From Comamonas jiangduensis (GTDB lineage Bacteria > Pseudomonadota > Gammaproteobacteria > Burkholderiales > Burkholderiaceae_C), in the NCBI RefSeq assembly GCF_902829245.1, contig NZ_CADEPJ010000043.1, positions 1-34,446 of the forward strand: a stretch of 34,446 bases of DNA. The letters run 5' to 3'. A program made the position numbers and the translations under genes. The notes under the pieces were generated by a model, which saw nothing but the letters and a program-made list of their open reading frames with translations, was not told where the DNA came from and ran no database searches. Each line of letters opens with the position of its first letter. Within the stretch, counting starts at the first letter, position 1. Shown here in pieces: positions 1 to 8,994 of this stretch.

Positions 1-306
1 CCCTTGCACCAGCACGTCGTTGACGCTCATGGCCACCAGGTCGATGCCCACGGTGTCGTGCATGTTCCACTCGAAAGCCAGGCGCAGCTTGGTGCCCACA
101 CCGTCGGTGCCAGACACCAAGACGGGTTCTTTGTAGCGCTTGGGCACTTCAAACAGTGCACCAAAGCCGCCAATACCGGCCATGACGCCTTCGCGCATGG
201 TTTTTTTGGCCAAGGGCTTGATGCGCTCGACCAAGGCGTCGCCCGCGTCGATGTCAACGCCAGCGTCTTTGTAGGAGATGGGGGTGGAGGAGGCAGAAGT
301 GCTCAT
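1..306 (-). CDS. purM: Phosphoribosylformylglycinamidine cyclo-ligase (AIR synthase), N-terminal part
   Basis: AIR synthase closes the imidazole ring in de novo purine synthesis, an ATP-dependent cytosolic step. Only the first 102 codons are visible; the frame is still open at base 1, so the gene continues outside the window. Reading from the ATG at 306, the protein begins [20 protein letters not shown] and carries the glycine-rich loop [11 protein letters not shown] and the [12 protein letters not shown] segment typical of PurM. It is transcribed away from hda, with about 400 bases between the two. Identification rests on these conserved N-terminal blocks. The rest of the enzyme cannot be checked. 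Confidence 0.93.
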   Translation of the reverse strand, partial: MSTSASSTPISYKDAGVDIDAGDALVERIKPLAKKTMREGVMAGIGGFGALFEVPKRYKEPVLVSGTDGVGTKLRLAFEWNMHDTVGIDLVAMSVNDVLVQG

Positions 307-708
307 GAGATGGATCTGTGCAGTGAGGCCCGCGCGGGCGAGGGGAATCCTGCGATTCTAAGTCGAGACATTAGGGTATGTCCTTCATGCCGCTTCACCG
401 AGGCATGGCATCGCAGAATGTGAGCGTCCCCCCAAGGCGACTTTGCTAGGGTGTTTAGCGTCTCTAGGGTATGCAGCGTATGTGGCGCATGCAGTGCAGG
501 GATACGGGCGTAGTCTGTGAGATCGGTGGAAGCAGACTAAAATGTACAAATTGTTGTAGCAATTGCTGCTGCTCTCTTGCACGTCCCCCGGTCACCACAC
601 TGGGCGGGGAGTTCTCGTTCTTTTCCTCTTCATGCCTACGGTTTTGCCCTTGATTGCATTTTTGGTGCACACGCACTTGCTTGATCGCAGGCAGGGCGTA
701 TTGACTGC
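307..708. other. Intergenic region between purM and hda
   Basis: This 400-base stretch separates the divergent purM and hda genes and must hold both promoters. I see no credible coding frame. It contains three copies of a TAGGGT-type word: TAGGGTATG at 372-380 and 465-473, and TAGGGTGT at 447-454. A pyrimidine-rich stretch lies near 610-640. No terminator-like hairpin stands out. The meaning of the repeated word is unknown. Confidence 0.5.
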
Positions 709-717
709 ATGCCTCCT

Positions 718-1414
718 ATGAAGCAACTGGCGCTGGATATTGGCTTGCCTACTGGGCCGTCCCTGTCGCGCTTTTATGCAGGCCGTAACACGCCGGTGGT
801 CAGCCACCTCCAGAACTGGGTCAACAATGGTTTCGGTGCAGCGACACGTTCGCCAGTGCCTACTTACTTGTGGGGTGCTTCTGGCTCTGGCAAAACCCAT
901 TTGCTCAAAGCGGTGCGTGAAATGCTGCGTGAGCAGGGGGTGCAAGTGGGGTGGATGGATGCATCAACCGGCTTTCCGCCTGAGTTTGATGAACGCTGGT
1001 CGGCGGTGGTGATGGATGATGTCCACCAGTACACGCCCATGCAGCAAGCCCGTGCCTTCAACTGGTTTGTGAACGCGATCAACCCTCCCAGTGGCTCGCC
1101 GTGCTGGATTTTGTCCGCCGGAGATGCGCCGCCCGCCGCGATGGAGGTGCGTGATGATTTACGCAGCCGCTTGGGTTGGGGGCATGTGTTTCAGCTGCAT
1201 GTGCCCAATGAGGAGGAGCGCCGAGAGGTGCTCAAAACCAGCAGCAGCGGCGCGGGTGACGCTCAGCGCGGACGTGGTGGACTACATGCTCAAGCGTTTC
1301 TCGCGCGACTTGGCCAGCCTGATGCAGTTGCTGGACATGCTGGACGAGTTTGCGCTTCGCAACAAGCGCGCCATCACCATCCCATTGCTCAAAACCATGC
1401 TGGAGACGGAGTGA
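718..1414 (+). CDS. hda: DnaA regulatory inactivator Hda (one frame break)
   Basis: Hda is a short AAA+ protein related to DnaA. With the DNA-loaded sliding clamp it stimulates hydrolysis of DnaA-bound ATP and so prevents re-initiation. The protein starts MKQLALDIGLP, where QLALDI is the clamp-binding motif. A Walker A loop GASGSGKTH lies near residue 60 and a Walker B VVMDDVH near residue 100. An upstream in-frame ATG at 709 would add only three residues. The frame breaks between about 1,238 and 1,262: before it the protein reads EERREVLK, and after it VTLSADVVDYMLKRFSRDL continues one frame over to the stop at 1412-1414. Both halves match one Hda of about 230 residues. It is followed by the HAD gene, pcnB and folK. 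Confidence 0.88.
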
Positions 1415-1476
1415 GCGGGGGGATGAACACCCACCTCTTAGCTACCGTTTTCGCTTTTTACTGGATTGAAACACGC

Positions 1477-2172
1477 ATGTCACTTGCTGCTCAGCGTCCG
1501 CGCCTGGCCCTGTTTGACCTTGACCATACGCTGATCCCGATGGATTCAGACCATGGCTGGGGAGAGTTTGCGATTGCGATGGGCTGGTGCGACCGCACCG
1601 AGTTTGGCCGTCGCAATGACGAGTTCTTTGCCCATTACCAAGCCGGAACGCTGAACGTGCAAGATTACGTGCGCTTTGCCACGGAAGCCATCGTGCAGCG
1701 CGGCGAACAAGCCGCCGTTGCTGCGCATGAGCGCTTTATGCAAACGGTGATTCACCCTGCCATCAAGCCCCAGGCTGTGGCGCTGGTGCAAAGCCACTTG
1801 CGTGCAGGCGATGTGGTGGTGATCACATCGGCCACCAATGAGTTTGTCACGCGGCCGATTGCTGCTGCGTTTGGTGTGGAGCATTTGCTCTCTACGGAAC
1901 TGGAGCGCGGAGCGGACGGCTGGTTCACGGGGGAAGTGAAGGGTCTGCCCAATATGCGCGAAGGCAAGGTCACGCGCATGGATGCTTGGCTGGCGGCGCG
2001 TGGGCTGTCCTGGGATACGGTGGAATCCACTTTCTACAGCGACTCCATGAACGACGTGCCTTTGCTGGAGCGTGTCAATCACCCTGTGGCTACCAACCCC
2101 GAGCCCCGACTACGCGCATTGGCGCAAGAGCGCGGCTGGCGTGTGCTGGATCTGTTTACTGAAAACACATGA
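1477..2172 (+). CDS. HAD-superfamily phosphatase, subfamily IB
   Basis: A 231-residue haloacid-dehalogenase-type phosphatase of the phosphoserine-phosphatase-like IB group. Motif I is FDLDHTLIP, with the nucleophilic and acid aspartates; motif II is ITSATN; the motif III lysine is in GKVTR; motif IV is YSDSMNDVPLL. The substrate cannot be read from the sequence; members of this group act on phosphoserine, histidinol phosphate or lipid phosphates. The ATG at 1477 is chosen because homology begins at RPRLALFDLDH just after it; another in-frame ATG exists at 1423. The stop overlaps the start of pcnB in an ATGA arrangement, so the two are probably translationally coupled. The frame is also open far upstream, but only because of the frame break in hda. 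Confidence 0.85.
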   Translation: MSLAAQRPRLALFDLDHTLIPMDSDHGWGEFAIAMGWCDRTEFGRRNDEFFAHYQAGTLNVQDYVRFATEAIVQRGEQAAVAAHERFMQTVIHPAIKPQAVALVQSHLRAGDVVVITSATNEFVTRPIAAAFGVEHLLSTELERGADGWFTGEVKGLPNMREGKVTRMDAWLAARGLSWDTVESTFYSDSMNDVPLLERVNHPVATNPEPRLRALAQERGWRVLDLFTENT

Positions 2173-3728
2173 TTAAAACCATCATTGATAAATTGCTGGG
2201 CAAAGAGCCCGCCACCCGTTCGCGCAAGCCGCGTTTTGGCAAGCGTGAAGAGGTGCCGGCCAGTGTGCACGGCATTGATCCGCAGTTGGTGGATCCGCGC
2301 GCCGTGGACGTGGTGCGCACGCTCAAGGATGCAGGCTTTGAGGCCTACATTGTGGGCGGCGCGGTGCGCGACTTGCTGCTGGGGCTGCGCCCCAAAGACT
2401 TCGATGTGGCCACCAATGCTACGCCTGAGCAAGTCAAAACCTGTTTCGCCGTGCCTTCATCATTGGCAAGCGTTTTCGCATCGTGCACGTGGTGTACGGG
2501 CGTGGGCGTGAGCATGAGGTGATTGAAGTCTCCACCTTCCGCGCCTTCCTGGACAACAGCCTGGCCGAACAAGTCAGCGGCAATGAGCGCACCAGCAAGC
2601 TGGCGCTGGCGCATATGAAGCATGCCGTGGATGCCAGCGGCCGCGTGCTGCGTGACAACGTCTGGGGCCCGCAAGACCAGGACGCGACGCGCCGTGACTT
2701 CACCGTGAATGCCATGTACTACGACCCGGAAAGCGAAGTCGTGGTGGATTTCCACAAAGGAATCCAAGATGCGCAAAAGCGGGTGTTGCGCATGATTGGC
2801 GACGCGGCTACGCGCTACCGCGAAGACCCGGTGCGCATCATTCGTGCCGTGCGTTTTGTGGCCAAGCTCAGCCCGCTGGGTTTCAAACTGGAGTCCAAGA
2901 CGGCCAAACCCTTGGTGGAGTCGGAGCACTTGCTCAAAGAAGTGCCCCAAAGCCGGTTGTTTGACGAAATGCTCGCTGCTGCAAACCGGCCATGCGCTGG
3001 CATCGATTGAGCAGCTCAAAAAGCTGGGCCTGGCCAAGGGCATTTATCCGTTGCTGGACGTGGTGGTCGAGCGTGCAGACCACCCCTTCGTGCAAGCGGT
3101 GCTGGCCGATACCGATCGCCGCGTGGGCGAAGGCAAGCCCGTAGCGCCCAGCTTTATGCTGGCTTGCGTGCTGTGGCAAGACGTGAAGACGGGCTGGGAT
3201 CAGCGCCTGAAAAAGGGTTTTCACGCCTTTCCTGCGCTGAGCGAAGCGATTGACGAAGTGTTTGACCAGCGCATTGGTGATGTCTCGGGCCGCGGCAAGC
3301 TGGCTGCGGACATGCGTGAAATCTGGGTCATGCAGCCGCGCTTTGACAAGCGCACCGGCTCATCCCCGTTTGGCATGGTGCTGCAAGCGCGCTTTCGTGC
3401 AGGCTTTGACTTTTTGCGCCTGCGCGCTGATGTGGGCGAGGTGGACGAGGCACTGGCGCAGTGGTGGCAAGACTTCCAGGCGTCGGACGATGCACACCGC
3501 GAAGACTTGGTGGCCCAGGCCCGTGAAGAGCAGCGCCAAAAGCAAAAGGCGGCCCAACCGCGCAAGACGGTGCGCCAAGCCGAGTCGGAAGATGCCCCAC
3601 AGGATGCCATCGGCCATGAAGGCGCTCAGGCGCTGGGTGATGCACCGGCGAAGAAAAAGCGCCGCCGCCGTCGCAAGCCCGCAGGCAGTGGCGCGGCCGC
3701 CGCAGCCGGCGCGGCCGAAGCCGAGTGA
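2169..3728 (+). CDS. pcnB: Poly(A) polymerase I (two frame breaks)
   Basis: PcnB adds poly(A) tails to RNA 3' ends and promotes RNA decay; it is a class II nucleotidyltransferase related to CCA-adding enzymes. The head domain has the motif GGAVRDLLLGLRPKDFDVAT, with the catalytic DxD, and later RRDFTVNAMYYDP. The C-terminal tail is very basic, with KKKRRRRRKPAGSG, as in other PcnB proteins. Two frame breaks interrupt it. Near 2,445 one base is missing after PEQVK; near 2,975 two bases seem to be missing where LFDEMLKLLQTGHA is expected. All three pieces match one protein of about 515 residues. The start overlaps the HAD stop and the end overlaps folK by one base, so it lies in a tight operon. 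The breaks are more likely sequence errors than decay. Confidence 0.88.
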
Positions 3729-4225
3729 TGACTGGCGTGCGTGTGTATGTAGGCCTGGGTGCCAATTTGGGTGACCGTGGGGAGGCGCTGCTGCAAGCAC
3801 TCCGTGCGATGGCGGCCCTGCCACAGACCCAGTTGCTGGCCGTGTCATCGCTCTACAGCAGCGCGCCCGTGGATGCGACAGGGCCAGACTATTTGAACGC
3901 CGTGGCTGCGCTGCAGACGCAGCAAAGCCCCGAGGCTTTTTTGCAGGCGCTGCAAACTGTGGAGCTGGCCGCAGGCCGTGAGCGCCCTTACCGCAATGCG
4001 CCGCGTACACTGGATTTGGATATTTTGCTGTGGGGCAATGCGCAACTGGACACCCCGGCGCTGACCGTGCCGCACCTGCGCATGTATGAGCGCGCTTTTG
4101 TACTGCTGCCTTTGGCGCAACTGGATGCCAGTTTGGTGCGTGCAGACCAATTGGCGGCGGTGGCAGACCAGCGGATTGCCGTGGCACAAGATGCGGATTG
4201 GGCGGCCAGCGCGTTGCAGGCTTAG
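3728..4225 (+). CDS. folK: 2-amino-4-hydroxy-6-hydroxymethyldihydropteridine pyrophosphokinase
   Basis: HPPK transfers pyrophosphate from ATP to hydroxymethyl-dihydropterin in folate synthesis. The 165-residue protein has the N-terminal GLGANLGDR, the catalytic and magnesium-binding segment RPYRNAPRTLDLDILLWG, and VPHLRMYERAFVLLPL, all family signatures. Length fits the family (about 160). The start is ATG at 3728, overlapping the last base of the pcnB stop; a GTG at 3725 is also possible. It is the last gene of the hda-pcnB run. A symmetric terminator follows 38 bases after the stop. Confidence 0.95.
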   Translation: MTGVRVYVGLGANLGDRGEALLQALRAMAALPQTQLLAVSSLYSSAPVDATGPDYLNAVAALQTQQSPEAFLQALQTVELAAGRERPYRNAPRTLDLDILLWGNAQLDTPALTVPHLRMYERAFVLLPLAQLDASLVRADQLAAVADQRIAVAQDADWAASALQA

Positions 4226-4263
4226 TTCACCCAGCCTGGGCTGTGGGGCACCGTTGCCCTAAG

Positions 4264-4299
4264 AAAAAAGCGCACTTCGGATCGAGCGTGCGCTTTTTT
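4264..4299. terminator. Bidirectional intrinsic terminator after folK
   Basis: Stem AAAAAAGCGCAC (4264-4275) pairs perfectly with GTGCGCTTTTTT (4288-4299) around a 12-base loop. The A-tract on one side and T-tract on the other let it work in both directions. It sits between convergent folK and ridA. Confidence 0.85.
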
Positions 4300-4317
4300 A
4301 TAGCTAGAAATATTAAA

Positions 4318-4406
4318 AAAAGAGCTGCTGGCGCTTTTGGATATTGGATTTCAATATGTTTTGATATTGAAATCAAAGACTGTATTGCGCAGGCAGCTCT
4401 TATTTT
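4318..4406. repeat. Intergenic palindromic repeat, copy 1 (long form)
   Basis: The left arm AAGAGCTGCTGGCGC (from 4320) and right arm GCGCAGGCAGCTCTT (4387-4401) pair as the outer stem. Nested inside is a perfect 11-bp hairpin: 4347-4357 pairs with 4364-4374 around the loop GTTTTG. The right arm is followed by TATTTTTAT and ends just before the ridA stop codon. The other members of this family in the window lie at 10008, 13040, 14680, 17281, 18341, 23558, 27002 and 29960. Confidence 0.8.
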
Positions 4407-4408
4407 TA

Positions 4409-4866
4409 TCAGGCAATCTCTGCGATCAGTTCAATTTCCACGCACGCACCCATGGGGATTTGGGCCACGCCAAATGCGCTGCGGGCGTGGGTGCCTTTGT
4501 CGCCAAAAACCTCGGCGATCAGCTCGAGCAGCCATTGGTCACCAGGTGTTGCTCGGTGAAGCTCGGGGTGGAGTTGACTAAGCTCATCACCTTGATGATG
4601 CGTTGCACACGGTTCAGAGCCCCGCCGCAGGCCACTTGCAAGGTGCCCAGCAAATCAATCGCCACGGCGCGCGCGGCTTGCTTGCCTTCTTCGGTGGAAA
4701 TGTTGGCGCCCAGTTGGCCAGCCCAGACTTGCCCCTCTTTTTTGGCAATGTGGCCGCTCAAGAACACCAAATTGCCCGTTTGTACAAACGGCACATAGGC
4801 GGCAGCAGGTACAGCGGCGGCGGGCAGTTGGATGTTCAGGGCTTGCAGTTGGTCATAAACGCTCAT
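4409..4866 (-). CDS. RidA family protein (one frame break)
   Basis: RidA/YjgF-family proteins hydrolyse reactive enamine and imine intermediates released by PLP enzymes. The protein starts at ATG 4866 with [15 protein letters not shown] and carries [19 protein letters not shown] and the cysteine-containing [13 protein letters not shown]. The frame breaks near 4,525, where one G is missing in the TCGGAG context. It then resumes as [20 protein letters not shown] and [16 protein letters not shown], which holds the arginine that normally binds the substrate carboxylate. Combined length is about 152 residues, fitting the longer RidA subgroup. It is divergent from comEC by 74 bases and convergent with folK. 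The exact substrate is unknown. Confidence 0.85.
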
Positions 4867-4940
4867 GGGGTTTTCCTTTCGTCTTGTTGGAGCGGGGCGT
4901 AACTGGGTGACTGGCTTTGCATACCCAGCCTACACGCCGC

Positions 4941-7348
4941 ATGCTTGCCAGTATGCCAATACATTGCAGCGCTTTGCCCCAGCGACCAGTCACCGGCGTA
5001 TATGCCATGGTGGGTCTGGTGGCTGGCAGTGCCTTGCAACTGCAGCAAAGTGCACTGTTTTCGTCCGGGGCGTATGTTGCCATCGCGGGTGCAGCGGTGG
5101 CGCTGGCCATGGTGCTGGGGTGGTGGATCAAGCCTGCACGCAGTCATCCGTGGTGTGTGCTGGCCTTGGCCATGGTGTTGGCTTGGGGTTGTACGGGATG
5201 GCGGGCAGCCGCTTTTCAGCAAACGGCCATGCCCGCTGCCTGGGAGGGACGTGATGTTCGCGTCGAGGGTGTGATTGTCGACATGCCGCAGACCACAGCG
5301 CGCGGGGTGCGCATGCGTTTTGAGATTGAGCAAGCATGGGCACAAGGCATGCCCATTCGGTTGCCCGAGGGAGTGATGCTGACCTGGTATGGAGAGCCGC
5401 CGGCCGAGGCTTGCAGGCTGGCCAGCGCTGGGCATGGACGGTGCGTCTCGAAGCACCGCATGGAACGGAATCCGCAGAGCAGGGATTGGGAGTTGTGGCT
5501 GTGGAGCCAAGGGGTGCAAGCCACCGGTTATGTGCGCCAGCACCGCAGTGGTGGCGGCAGCGGCAGCGACAAGGGCGAGGTGGCGCGCCGCAATGGCTGG
5601 CGCAAACAGCACGGGCACCGGTGGCGCAGTTGCGCGGCCGCTTGCTGCAAGCGATGCAACCGCCAGAGGGGGCATCAGCGCGTGAGCAGGCATCGTGGGC
5701 GTGGTACAGGCCTTGGTGACAGGGGCGCAGTCCCGCATCACGCGTGCAGATTGGCAATTGTTCAGAGATACGGGCGTTGCCCACTTGGTCAGCATCAGTG
5801 GTCTGCACATCACAATGTTTGCGTGGCTGGCTGTGGCGCTGGTCAATGCAGGATGGCGGCGCAGTGCGCGCGCTGTTGCTTGTGGCTGCCAGCACCGCTG
5901 GCAGCGCATGGGCTGGCTGGTGCTTGGCCACGGTGTACGCCGTGTTCAGCGGTTGGGGCATTCCGGCCCAACGCACGATTGGCATGCTGCTGGTGGTGGT
6001 GCTTTTGCGCACCCAAGGGCGCACATGGCCTTGGCCTGTGGTGTGGTTGACGGTGCTGACCGTGGTGGTGCTGCTGGATCCGTGGAGCTTGTTGCAAGCC
6101 GGGTTCTGGTTGAGTTTTGTAGCAGTGGGGGTGTTGTTTGCCGCGCAGCCCCCGGACCGCAATCGGCACGAGAAAAAATACCGCCATGCCGGGTTGCGGC
6201 TGCTGAGAGAGCAGGCAGTGCTAGGGCTGGCCCTGGCACCGCTGACGCTGCTGCTGTTTGGCCAAATCTCGGTGGTGGGCCTGCTGGTGAACTTGTGGGC
6301 CATTCCCTGGGTGACGTTGGTGGTCACGCCGCTGTCCATGCTGGGGGCGCTATGGCCGCCTTTGTGGCAACTGGCGGTATCCGGGGTGACGGCCATGATC
6401 TGGCTGCTGGAGGTCATGGCAGCATGGCCGGTGGCTGTGCTGTACTTTGCGCAGCCTGCGTGGTGGGCAGCGGTGGCAGGCGTGCTGGGGTGCTTGTGGC
6501 TGGCGATGCCTTGGGGTTGGCGCTGGCGTTTGCTGGGGCTGCCGCTGGTTATGCCGATGCTCTGGTGGCAGCCTGCAACCCCAGCGTGGGGGCAGTTTGA
6601 TCTGTTGGCGCTGGATGTGGGAGGCAGGGCGGTGCTGGTGCGCACACAGCACCACAGTCTGTTGTTTGATGCAGGGCCCCGCTGGTCGGAGCATGTCGAT
6701 GCAGGAGAGCGTACGGTGGTGCCGGTGTTGCGGGCGCTGGGCGTGGATCTTTCGGCGCACATGATCAGCCATGCCGACAGCGACCATGCAGGAGGTGCGC
6801 CTTCGGTGCAGCAGGCCTTCCCCCAGTCGCAAGGCTTGGGTGCCGGTGGCGTACCTTGCCAGGCAGGCCAGTCATGGCGCTGGGATGGCGTGCATTTCCA
6901 GGTGCTCCACCCCTTGCCCATAGGCCCTGGGGGGCGTGCGGTTCATACCGCCAGTAATGCCAGCAGCTGCGTGCTGCAGGTAGAAAGCCTGGCAGGACAG
7001 CGGGCATTGTTGAGCGGCGATATTGAAGCGCGGCAGGAGCGGGCGCTTATTCGTGCTGGTGCAGATGTGCGTGCCCAGGTGCTGCTGGTGCCGCACCACG
7101 GTAGCACCACATCTTCCAGCGCCGCATGGATTGAGGCGGTACAACCTGTGATAGCGATTGCCCAAGCCGGCTATCGCAACCGGTTTGGGCACCCGGCACC
7201 TGCCGTGGTGGAGCGTTACCAGCGCGCCGGTGTTGACTGGGTCGCAACGCCGACATGTGGGGCCGCGTGGTGGCGCTCCACGCAGCCCGATCAGGTGCAG
7301 TGTGAACGCGCGCATCGGCGCAGGTATTGGTCGACCCTGTCCCCTTGA
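4941..7348 (+). CDS. comEC: ComEC/Rec2 family DNA-uptake channel (multiple frame breaks)
   Basis: ComEC forms the inner-membrane channel for single-stranded DNA in natural transformation. In order the sequence shows an N-terminal membrane region (AMVGLVAGSALQLQQ), an OB-like region (EGRDVRVEGVIVDMPQTTA), the Competence domain beginning near VTGAQSRITRADWQLFRDTG and HLVSISGLHITMF, several membrane helices, and a C-terminal metallo-beta-lactamase-like domain with HADSDHAGGA and LVPHHGSTTSSS. The frame changes at about 5,400, 5,470, 5,600, 5,690, 5,850 and 5,920; downstream of that it is open to the stop at 7346-7348. Total length (about 800 codons) is normal, so no large segment is lost. In the last domain the expected LDVGQG loop reads LDVGGRA. 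The start is uncertain: ATG at 4941 or 4953. It is either a pseudogene or heavily miscalled sequence; the breaks cluster in the first half. Confidence 0.82.
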
Positions 7349-7478
7349 GAGCTAGCCCGGTTGCTACACTCCATGCCACTTTGGACGCTGCAGTGGCGGG
7401 CTGTGGCGGACGGGCAAGTTCATGCAGGCCTGATTCTTGCTGCAGAAGCAGCAATCCATATGTGGGAGGCGCGCGAAG

Positions 7479-8993
7479 ATGCAAAAGTTTGATGAAATGT
7501 ACGCCATGCTGCCTTTCGATGGCAGCGATGTGCGGCCCCATTACAAGGCCTATGCCCAGTGGCTGGCACGCCAAGCGCCAGCCACGATGCAGGCACGCCA
7601 GGCCGAGGCAGAAATGATTTTTCGCCGGGTGGGCATTACGTTTGCTGTCTATGGTGACAAGGACGAAAGCGGCGCAGGAACGGAGCGGCTGATTCCGTTT
7701 GACTTGATTCCCCGCATCATTCCTGCTGGTGAGTGGCAGCGCATGCAGCAAGGGCTGGTGCAGCGTGTGACCGCGCTCAACCGCTTTATCGGTGACATCT
7801 ACAACGGACAGGAAATTCTGCGGGCAGGCATTGTTCCGCGTGAACTGATTGACGGGAACAGCCAGTTCCGCCCTGAGATGTGCGGGCTGCAGGTGCCCGG
7901 CCATATTTACGCGCATATTGCTGGCATTGACATCGTGCGGGCCCCCAATGCGCAGGGCGAGGGTGAGTATTACGTGCTGGAAGACAATCTGCGCGTGCCT
8001 TCTGGTGTGTCTTACATGCTGGAAAACCGCAAGATGATGATGCGCTTGTTTCCTGACTTGTTCAGCGCGCACGCGGTCGAGCCGGTGGCGCATTACCCCG
8101 ATATGTTGCTCGATACCTTGCGTGCCAGCGCACCGCCCAGTGCTGCAGCGGCCACCGCGACCGTCGTGGTGCTGACCCCCGGCATGTACAACAGCGCTTA
8201 CTTTGAACACGCCTTTTTGGCCCAGCAAATGGGGGTGGAGCTGGTTGAAGGCCAGGACTTGGTGGTACGCAATCAGGTGGTGTACATGCGCACCACCCGT
8301 GGCTTGCAGCGGGTCGATGTGATTTACCGCCGGGTGGACGATGATTTCTTGGACCCGGATGTTTTTCGCCCTAGCTCAACGCTGGGGTGTGCGGGCTTGA
8401 TGGAGGCTTACCGCGCAGGCAATGTGACGATTTGCAATGCGGTGGGAACGGGGATTGCGGACGATAAGTCGGTCTACCCCTACGTGCCGGACATGATCCG
8501 CTTTTACCTGGGTGAAACGCCCATTCTCAACAACGTGCCCACCTGGCTGTGCCGCAAGCCCGACGACCTGCGCTATGTGCTGGAGCATTTGCAGGAGTTG
8601 GTGGTCAAGGAAGTGCATGGCGCTGGTGGCTATGGCATGTTGATTGGCCCTGCAGCGACGACGGCAGAACTTGAAGACTTCCGCAACGCATTGCGGGCGA
8701 ACCCTGCGGGCTATATCGCCCAGCCGACGCTGAGCCTGTCGAGTTGCCCGACGATGGTGCAAGCGGGCATTGCACCGCGTCACATTGACTTGCGCCCTTT
8801 TGTGCTGAGTAGCAGCGAAGGCGTGCACATGGTGGCGGGTGGTCTGACCCGTGTGGCTTTGAAAGAGGGATCGCTGGTGGTCAATTCTTCTCAAGGTGGC
8901 GGAACCAAAGACACCTGGGTGCTGGGTGAGCCTGGCCAAGATGCGTTGCTGGCGGCGCAAGCACAGCCGTATGGCATGGCTCGGGGGGTATGA
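7479..8993 (+). CDS. Circularly permuted ATP-grasp protein (DUF404/DUF407 type)
   Basis: A 504-residue member of the circularly permuted ATP-grasp type 2 family. These are predicted peptide or amide ligases, usually encoded beside an alpha-E protein. The family block MQKFDEMYAMLPFDGSDVRP opens the protein. RRVGITFAVYGD and RLIPFDLIPRII follow, then YVLEDNLRVPSGVSYMLENR, GTGIADDKSVYPYVP and the ATP-binding lysine and glycine-rich segment VVKEVHGAGGYGMLIGP. The C-terminal part has QPTLSLSSCPT and HIDLRPFVLSS. The start at 7479 is supported by GGAGG about ten bases upstream and by homology beginning there. The alpha-E gene starts one base after its stop, so they form an operon. The reaction and substrate are not known. 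Confidence 0.9.
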   Translation: MQKFDEMYAMLPFDGSDVRPHYKAYAQWLARQAPATMQARQAEAEMIFRRVGITFAVYGDKDESGAGTERLIPFDLIPRIIPAGEWQRMQQGLVQRVTALNRFIGDIYNGQEILRAGIVPRELIDGNSQFRPEMCGLQVPGHIYAHIAGIDIVRAPNAQGEGEYYVLEDNLRVPSGVSYMLENRKMMMRLFPDLFSAHAVEPVAHYPDMLLDTLRASAPPSAAAATATVVVLTPGMYNSAYFEHAFLAQQMGVELVEGQDLVVRNQVVYMRTTRGLQRVDVIYRRVDDDFLDPDVFRPSSTLGCAGLMEAYRAGNVTICNAVGTGIADDKSVYPYVPDMIRFYLGETPILNNVPTWLCRKPDDLRYVLEHLQELVVKEVHGAGGYGMLIGPAATTAELEDFRNALRANPAGYIAQPTLSLSSCPTMVQAGIAPRHIDLRPFVLSSSEGVHMVAGGLTRVALKEGSLVVNSSQGGGTKDTWVLGEPGQDALLAAQAQPYGMARGV

Positions 8994-8994
8994 A

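Noticed and set aside
372-473. Three TAGGGT-type words upstream of purM as an operator array
   Set aside because: Irregular spacing, no symmetry, and the words are short enough to occur by chance.
709-2172. A single 487-codon open frame spanning hda and the HAD gene
   Set aside because: The fusion arises only because the hda frame break runs into the HAD frame; the sequence between about 1,240 and 1,470 has no homology in that frame, and the rest of Hda reads one frame over.
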